Position numbers and translations under genes: made by a program
Shown here: in pieces, positions 1-6,000 of the stretch
How positions within the stretch are numbered: the stretch's first letter is position 1
Layout of the letters: the number at the start of each line of letters is the position of its first letter
Notes under the pieces: generated by a model
Told to the model about the DNA's origin: nothing
The model's database searches: none
The model's input: the letters and a program-made list of their open reading frames with translations, nothing else
Assembly (NCBI GenBank): GCA_025350985.1
Contig: JANXWU010000377.1
Location: forward strand, 1-9,824
Source of the DNA: Spartobacteria bacterium
GTDB lineage: Bacteria > Verrucomicrobiota > Verrucomicrobiia > Chthoniobacterales > Chthoniobacteraceae
Length of the DNA stretch: 9,824 nt
Reading direction: 5' to 3'

Positions 1-60
1 GCCAGATCGAGCGCGACGCTGCCGCCGCACGCGCAATTTTTTAATCCCGGGCGTTGGAAC
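1..60. other. left-edge sequence downstream of ubiA, unassigned
   Basis: These 60 bases follow the ubiA stop codon in the direction of transcription and reach the window edge. One minus-strand frame stays open from about position 20 to the edge and would read LKNCACGGSVALDL. A TTG or GTG start at about positions 15-25 in another frame is also possible. The stretch is too short to decide whether the next gene begins here, and no terminator hairpin is visible. I assign no function. Confidence 0.2.
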
Positions 61-900
61 TTAACGCGCACCCAGCCGGTCGCACAAAATCGCGCCGACA
101 AACACCGCGCCAACGAAGGCGTTGCTGTGGAAAAACGCGGCGTTGATCGCGGGCAAGTCGAGTCTTCGCGCGACGCGATGCTCGTACACCAGCGCCGGCA
201 CCATCACCCCGCAACCGGCATAAAACCAGATTCCCAAGCCTGCACTCACGCCAAACGCGAGCAGCGCGAGCCACATCGCACCGTGCAAGATCTGCGCCCA
301 CGCAAGACTCTTCCCGATCCCGAGGCGCACCACGAGCGAGTGCAGCTTTTCGCGACGGTCGAACTCGTAATCCTGCGTCGCGTAGATCAAGTCGAAGCCA
401 GCCACCCAGAGCAGCACGGCGAAGGCCAGCACCAGCGGCGGCAGGCCGAAGCGGCCCGTCACGGCCAGCCACGCGCCGACCGGCGCGACCGCGAGAGCGA
501 GGCCAAGGAAAAAATGCGACCACGAGGTGAAGCGCTTCGTCAGTGAGTAGAAAAAGGTGATCGCAAGCGCCACCGGCGACAGCAGGAAACAAAGCCAGTT
601 GATCCACCACGTCGTGGCGATGAACGCCCCCGAACAACACACCAGCAACCCGACCGCCGCACCGCGAGCGAGCAGTTTGTGCCGCGCCGCCGTGCGTGGA
701 TTGCGCTGGTCGATGTTCCAATCGGCCAGCCGGTTGAAAGCCATCGCCCCCGTCCGCGCAAAGATCATCGCCAGAACGATGAGCGCAAAAACCCGCGCCG
801 GCGGCCACCCATCCGCGGCCACAAACATCGCGCCCAACGCAAACGGCATCGCGAAGATCGTGTGCGAAAAACGGACGAACCGCAGGAGGCGGACAATCAC
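61..900 (-). CDS. ubiA: UbiA-family polyprenyltransferase (4-hydroxybenzoate / MqnP-like)
   Basis: This is a polytopic inner-membrane prenyltransferase of 279 residues, the usual length for UbiA. The family joins a polyprenyl diphosphate to an aromatic acid in ubiquinone or menaquinone synthesis. The first Asp-rich motif is N56-RLA-D60-WNI-D64 and the second is D177-YEF-D181, followed by RREKLHSL; these bind the Mg-diphosphate. YSLTKRFT (118-125) and the N-terminal RFVRFSHTIFAMPFAL are typical of the branch often labelled putative 4-hydroxybenzoate polyprenyltransferase, which includes MqnP of the futalosine pathway. The substrate cannot be decided here. About eight hydrophobic segments are visible. 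The start is GTG at 898-900, inside a GTGA overlap with the stop of the preceding gene, which suggests translational coupling; an ATG start near residue 18 would cut conserved sequence. It is the last gene of a three-gene operon. Confidence 0.9.
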   Translation of the reverse strand: MIVRLLRFVRFSHTIFAMPFALGAMFVAADGWPPARVFALIVLAMIFARTGAMAFNRLADWNIDQRNPRTAARHKLLARGAAVGLLVCCSGAFIATTWWINWLCFLLSPVALAITFFYSLTKRFTSWSHFFLGLALAVAPVGAWLAVTGRFGLPPLVLAFAVLLWVAGFDLIYATQDYEFDRREKLHSLVVRLGIGKSLAWAQILHGAMWLALLAFGVSAGLGIWFYAGCGVMVPALVYEHRVARRLDLPAINAAFFHSNAFVGAVFVGAILCDRLGAR

Positions 901-1436
901 TTTTCGCTCGCCGGCTCCGCATTTTTCATCGGCGCCCTCTCGTCAAACATGTCCATCAACCGGTCATCGACCCGGATATCAACGAGCTTCCACGGACCGT
1001 CGGCGCGGTAAAAATAAAAACGCCAGCGCAGCGGAAAATCGCGGCCCACCGACAGGTAGGTGGCGGCCAGCAAATGGGTGCCGACGCTTTTCACGCCGAT
1101 CAATTCATGACCGCGCACTTCGCCAAAAACCTGAATCGCCTGCTGGGTTTTCGAGCGCAGCGTAGCGACATCTTTTGTCTGCTCGGCGATTTTCGTGCCG
1201 AGAATGAGATGCTCGTAAGCCTTGTCGATTTGATTTTTTGCGAGCAGTTCAAAAAACGTATTCAGCGATTTGGCAATCGCTTCATCCACCTGTGGACGCA
1301 CCGCCGAATTCCCTTCACTGGCCATGAGCGGAACCGATTCACGCAACTGCACCAACGCGTTTTTTTGCCCCGGCTGCTGCGCACGACAAATCGGCAGGCC
1401 CGCGAGGAGGAGAGAAAACAGACGCAGAAATTTCAT
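897..1436 (-). CDS. exported protein of unknown function
   Basis: I do not recognise this 179-residue protein. Residues 1-19 form a signal peptide (MKFLRLFSLLLAGLPICRA), with likely signal peptidase I cleavage after CRA. LPIC is a poor lipobox because Ile precedes the Cys. The mature part starts with a helical region (28-105) containing LNTFFELLAKNQIDKAYEHL. A probable beta region follows, with LRWRFYFYRADGPWKLVDIRVDD at about 136-158. A helix followed by sheet strands ending in 'GPWKLVDI' resembles small NTF2-like or DUF4019-like periplasmic domains, but this is only a pattern resemblance. The charged tail from about 166 looks disordered. Both ends overlap neighbours by 4 bases, so it is probably translated as a unit with the MBL-fold gene and ubiA. 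No catalytic motif is visible. Confidence 0.8.
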   Translation of the reverse strand: MKFLRLFSLLLAGLPICRAQQPGQKNALVQLRESVPLMASEGNSAVRPQVDEAIAKSLNTFFELLAKNQIDKAYEHLILGTKIAEQTKDVATLRSKTQQAIQVFGEVRGHELIGVKSVGTHLLAATYLSVGRDFPLRWRFYFYRADGPWKLVDIRVDDRLMDMFDERAPMKNAEPASEK

Positions 1437-2041
1437 GTCAGGGTGAGCAAGGTTTTGAGCCGGCGCTTTGCGTCCGCAACGATCGGCAGTCCGTGGGCGA
1501 AGGTCATGACGTCAAAATCGAGCGCAAGCAACCGGCGCGCGGACTCTCGCAACTGCTTCGGATTCGCGCAATATTTGTCCGGCAAAAAAGCAAAGCCGGT
1601 CTGCCCGAGATTGATAAGCGCGTCGCCGACGACGAGCGTCCGATGGGCGTGCAAGGCCATTTCTCCCGTGCCCGCGCCGGGCAGATGCACCGCCGTGAGC
1701 CCCGCGCGAATCGCCACGTTTTCGCCGACGAGCCACTCGTCCATCGCCAGGGAAATTTCGCCGCGCGAGTTCTCGTGGGCGAACACCGGAATGTTAAAGC
1801 GCTCGCGAAAGTTTTCCGCCGCACGCTCATGGTTGCCGTTGGTTAAAATAACGGCCGCAGGAGTTGCGATGCCTGTCAGTTCGGCCAGCGCTTCTTTCGC
1901 TAGTGGAATCGGATCGACAAAAAACAACTCCGCCCCAACTTGCAGCGCGGTGCTGCACAGGTCCGCCTTCACCGCTGCATCGTAGCCCTGCCAAAAAAAT
2001 AGGCCGTCCGCGATTTTCTGGAATTCATCGGCCGGACGCAT
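1433..2041 (-). CDS. metallo-beta-lactamase-fold protein, metal site degenerate
   Basis: This 202-residue protein has the outline of the MBL fold: an N-terminal beta start (ADGLFFWQGY), strand-loop ELFFVDPIP (38-46), VILTNGNHERAA (64-75), AVHLPGAGTGEMAL (117-130), VVGDALI (137-143) and a final FAHGLPI (181-187). Canonical enzymes have THxHxDH in the second motif; here it reads T67-N-G-N-H-E-R73, so all four usual ligands are replaced. In the third motif PGHTPG becomes PGAGTG, losing another His. D140 of the GD motif and H183 remain. It may therefore bind metal differently or have lost hydrolase activity. The start ATG at 2039-2041 has no Shine-Dalgarno sequence. Its stop overlaps the ATG of the exported protein gene (ATGA). 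It heads the three-gene operon ending in ubiA. The substrate is unknown. Confidence 0.8.
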   Translation of the reverse strand: MRPADEFQKIADGLFFWQGYDAAVKADLCSTALQVGAELFFVDPIPLAKEALAELTGIATPAAVILTNGNHERAAENFRERFNIPVFAHENSRGEISLAMDEWLVGENVAIRAGLTAVHLPGAGTGEMALHAHRTLVVGDALINLGQTGFAFLPDKYCANPKQLRESARRLLALDFDVMTFAHGLPIVADAKRRLKTLLTLT

Positions 2042-2068
2042 GCGCGAAGATTAGCCAATGCCTTGGGT

Positions 2069-2098
2069 AAAACACGACTGCGCCACTTCAAGTGTTTT
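2069..2098. terminator. hairpin between lgt and the MBL-fold gene
   Basis: AAAACAC (2069-2075) and GTGTTTT (2092-2098) form a perfect 7-bp stem around a 16-base loop, in the 62-bp gap after the lgt stop. The loop contains a second, overlapping palindrome (CACTT/AAGTG around 2083-2093). There is no separate U-tract; on the minus strand the T's lie within the 3' arm. It could be a weak terminator for the rnhC-to-lgt direction, or an mRNA-end structure. The stem is AT-rich, so confidence is low. Confidence 0.35.
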
Positions 2099-2103
2099 CC
2101 GCG

Positions 2104-2997
2104 TCATTTTGCGTTTTTAGCGGACAAGTTCTCCCGCTCAAACTGCCGCGTGCGCAGGCCGTAAATCACGAACGCCACGCCAATCAAAATCAGAAATAGC
2201 GAAAGAAACTGCCCGCGCGTGAACGCGCCAATCAACGGGTCTTCGGGTTCGCGAAAGCATTCGCACAAGATCCGCGCCAGCGCATAGACGATGAAAAACG
2301 CGCCGGTGAGCACGCCGCGCGGCTGGCGCGTTTTCGTCCGTAAAAACCACAGTACGCCAAAAAGCACCACCCCTTCGAGCAGTGCCTCATAAATCTGCGA
2401 AGGGTGGCGCGGCGACAGGATTTCGCGAAGACGCTGCTGCAACTCCGGGTCGGCGTGAACCTGCGCCGCCGAGGGCGCATTTTTCAACTCACTCGGAAAC
2501 TGCGCCGCCCACGGGAGGGCCGACGAACAAACCCGTCCGATCAATTCGCCATTGATGAAATTGGCGATGCGCCCAAAGAACAGTCCGATGGGCGCGACGA
2601 CGACGAGGTTGTCCCCGAGGCCCGTCCACGAAAGTTTGTGCCGGCGCGAATAGTAGAGCGTGAAAAAAATGATGCCGAGCATCCCGCCGTGGCTGGACAT
2701 TCCGCCTTCCCAAAGTTTGAAAAACGAAAGCGGGTTGCTCACGAAATCATCCCACGCATAGAAAACAAAATGCCCCACGCGCCCTCCGAGCATCACTCCG
2801 AAAATCGCCACGCCGGTGATGAACCCGTCCACTTTTTCCGGCGGCAGCTCCGAGTAGCCGCGCTCCGCGAGCCACCGATAAAGTGCATAGCCCGCAACGA
2901 ACGCGAGCACGTAAGCCAGACCGTACCAGCGTGGTCCGAGGCCGGGTCGGATTTCCCAAATGAACGGACTGAGGTGGTGCAGGTAATAGGCGATCAT
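2104..2997 (-). CDS. lgt: prolipoprotein diacylglyceryl transferase
   Basis: Lgt moves a diacylglyceryl group from phosphatidylglycerol to the lipobox Cys of prolipoproteins in the inner membrane, the first step of lipoprotein maturation. The 297-residue product has the full family pattern: RPGLGPRWYGLAYV at the N-terminus, GGRVGHFVFYAWDD (71-84), GGMSSHGGMLG with H103, the Lgt signature GRIANFINGELIG (142-154) with R143, HPSQIYEALLEG (198-209) and CFREPED (247-253) with R249. H103, R143 and this Arg correspond to residues essential in E. coli Lgt. About seven hydrophobic segments are visible. A polar insert (about 168-195, rich in A, Q and E) lengthens the loop after the signature. The frame stays open a further 75 codons upstream into uvrA, but that extension is only Arg/Ala-rich shadow sequence. 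The ATG at 2995-2997 is therefore chosen, 25 bp after the uvrA stop. Confidence 0.96.
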   Translation of the reverse strand: MIAYYLHHLSPFIWEIRPGLGPRWYGLAYVLAFVAGYALYRWLAERGYSELPPEKVDGFITGVAIFGVMLGGRVGHFVFYAWDDFVSNPLSFFKLWEGGMSSHGGMLGIIFFTLYYSRRHKLSWTGLGDNLVVVAPIGLFFGRIANFINGELIGRVCSSALPWAAQFPSELKNAPSAAQVHADPELQQRLREILSPRHPSQIYEALLEGVVLFGVLWFLRTKTRQPRGVLTGAFFIVYALARILCECFREPEDPLIGAFTRGQFLSLFLILIGVAFVIYGLRTRQFERENLSAKNAK

Positions 2998-3022
2998 GCG
3001 TGCGCGGGAATCTTTCGCTGGA

Positions 3023-6000
3023 TCACGCCCGTTGCTCAACCCTCTTCTCCGCGCCCCGCAGCACCTCCCGCAAAAACGGCGCGGTGCGACTCGTCTTGCT
3101 TTTAGCCACCTGCTCCGGCGTGCCGCTGGCGACGATGCGCCCGCCGTTTTCTCCCGCCTCCGGGCCCACATCGACGACAAAATCCGCGTCGCAAATGAGG
3201 TCGAGATTGTGCTCGATGACAATCACCGTGCTGCCCGCATTCACGAGACGGTGCAACACGTCGAGCAATCGTTCCACGTCGGCCATGTGCAGTCCGATGG
3301 TCGGTTCCTCCAGCAGATAAAGCGTCGATTTGACCGCGCGCTGACGCCGGAGGCGTTCGGTGTCGGCGTGCGCCACTCCGCGCGTCAACTCGCTCACCAG
3401 TTTGAGTCGTTGCGCCTCGCCGCCGCTCAACGTCGGACTCGCCTGACCGAGTTTTAAATAGCCAAGTCCCGTATCGGCAAGCAGACCGAGCGGACGCTGG
3501 ATTTTTGGATTGAAACCAAAAAACACCGCGGCTTCTTCAATGGTCAGATCGAGCACATCTCCGATGCTTTTGCCGTCGTGCGCGACTTCCAGCGTCTGCG
3601 CGTTGTAGCGCTTGCCGTGGCATTCCTCGCACGGGATGTAAGTCGGCGGCAGGAACTGCATTTCGACCTTGATCGTCCCCTGCCCCGCGCACGTCTCGCA
3701 GCGCCCGCCTTCGATGTTGAATGAAAACCGGCTGGCCGTGTAGCCGCGCATCCGGGCGAGCGGAAGTTGGGCGAACTGCTTTCGGATTTCATCGAAAACT
3801 CCGACGTAAGTCGCAGGCGTCGAACGCGAGGTTTTTCCAATCGGCGATTGATCCACTTCGATCACATTTTCCAAAAGCTCCACCCCACGAATCGACGCGG
3901 TTGTTTTCACGCCACGGCAGGACGCCGATGAAACATGCACCTTTTTCCCAGCCTTCTTCAAAAGCGCGGCACGCACAGTTTCGCGCAGCGTTTCCATCAG
4001 CGTGCTCTTTCCGGAACCCGAAATGCCGGTGATAGCCGTGAAGCATCCAATCGGAAATTTCACGTCCACGTTTTTCAAATTGTTCGTCCGCGCGCCGAGC
4101 AGTTCGAGCCAGGACACCTTCTTCAACGGCCGGCGCTGGCCGTGCGTCGGATGGCAGAGCGGCTTGCTGAGGCAGCGCGCCGTTTCCGAGCGCGGATTTT
4201 TTTTGATCTCGTCAAGCGTCCCGCTCGCCACGACCTCGCCTCCGTGCATCCCGGCTGCCGGGCCGAGGTCGATGATGAAATCCGCGCGCCGCATCGTGTC
4301 TTCGTCGTGCTCCACGATCACGAGGGAGTTTCCCTTGCGCTTCAACGCGTCGAGCGTGTCGAGCAGCCGGCGGTTGTCGCGTGGATGCAGTCCGATCGTT
4401 GGTTCATCGAGAACGTAAAGCACGCCGCGCAGGTTTGAACCGAGTTGCGCGGACAAGCGGATGCGCTGCGACTCGCCGCCGCTCAAGGTTTTCGCGGAAC
4501 GGTTCAGCCTCAAATAATCGAGACCGACCGTGCCCATGAAAAGCAGTCGTTGCCGGATTTCCTCCACGATGTCTTGTGCGACGACCGCAGTTTCTCCGGT
4601 GAATTTGAACCGGTCGATTTTTCGCAGTGCCGCCGCGGACGAGAGCGCGACGAATTGCTCAATCGTGGAATCCTGCACGCGGACGTTGCGCGCGATTGGA
4701 TTGAGCCGCGAAGCCGCACAAACAGGGCAAGGCGCGGCTTCGTGCGGCTCCAGCCACTCGTGCATCTTTTCCTCATGCAACTCCGATTCCAAAACAGAAT
4801 CCCCGCCACCGTTCGCTCCCGGCTGCGGGTCCCAGATTTCGCCAAAGCCGTGGCAGTGCTCGCACCAGCCGTGCGGCGAGTTGAACGAAAACATGCGCGG
4901 ATCAAGTTCCTCAAATGACTGCCCGCAACCCGGACAACTCATCTCGGTGCTGAGGATCGTGAGGCGCTTTTTTGCGTCGAGCAGCTTCGCCGTGCCGCGT
5001 CCCACCTCGAGCGCGCGCCCAACGATCGCGCGCAGGTTCGCGCCGCTCCCGCTCTCGCCGACGAGTACGTCGATGGAGTGTTCCTGAAAGCGTTCCAACT
5101 TTTGGAAACCTTCAGCGTCGAAAAACTTTCCGTCCACGAGCAGCGTCGCGAAGCCTTCCTTCAACGCCCATTTCGCCACGTCGGTGTGAAAACCTTTGCG
5201 CGCTTTCACCAGCGGCGCTAGCACGCGCACACGGCCTTTGCGCGCGATCGCTTCGCTTTGCTTGACGATGGCCGCGACGGTTTGGTTTTGCACTGGAAGC
5301 TGGCACTTCGGGCAAAACTGCGTGCCGAGTTTCGCGAACAGCAGTCTCAGAAAATGGTAAACCTCCGTCACCGTCGCCACCGTCGATTTGCCACCGCCCT
5401 GCGTCACCCGCTGCTCGATGGCAACCGTCGGTGGTAACCCGGAGATGCTGTCCACATCAGGCTTTTCGAGCTGCTCGACAAATTGCCGCGCGTACGGCGA
5501 CATGCTGTCGAGGAACCTCCGCTGCCCTTCGGCGAAGAGAAGATCGAACGCGAGCGTCGATTTTCCGGAGCCGCTCAGGCCCGTGATGACGACCATTTTG
5601 TCGCGGGGGATTTCGAGCGAGATGTTTTTCAAATTGTGCTCGCGCGCACCTAGAATGGAAATGACGGGATGAGGGGATGAGGAGGCGACAAGGGGGAGAG
5701 GTGACGGGGTGACGGGGTGAACTCGATACGCAGGCGGCGCTTCGGCTAAACGCAGTGCGCTTTGGTCCTCCGCGTTTTCATCCGACCACCTATTGGCTTT
5801 GTCACTCGCCGTTCGGTCGAGAATTTCGCGAAGAAATTTGCCGGTGTGCGATTCCGCAACTTGCGCCACTTCCTCCGGCGTGCCTGTGGCTACGAGGTTG
5901 CCGCCGGCATGACCCGCCTCCGGGCCGAGGTCGATGAGCCAGTCAGCGGACTTCATGACTTCGAGATTGTGCTCGATGACGAGGACGCTATTTCCCTCGT

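Noticed and set aside
41..922. 293-codon open frame on the minus strand overlapping ubiA
   Set aside because: It is an Arg/Gly-rich shadow in another frame; the ubiA frame has the Asp-rich motifs and membrane segments.
1370..1400. Lipobox in the exported protein (LPIC)
   Set aside because: Ile before the Cys and Pro at -2 do not fit the lipobox; a signal peptidase I site after CRA fits better.
1074..1985. 303-codon open frame on the plus strand
   Set aside because: It is antisense to the exported protein and the MBL-fold gene, crosses both, and shows no family motif.
2998..3222. 75-codon N-terminal extension of lgt
   Set aside because: It overlaps the uvrA 3' end in another frame and is Arg/Ser/Ala-rich; Lgt proteins begin close to the ATG at 2997.
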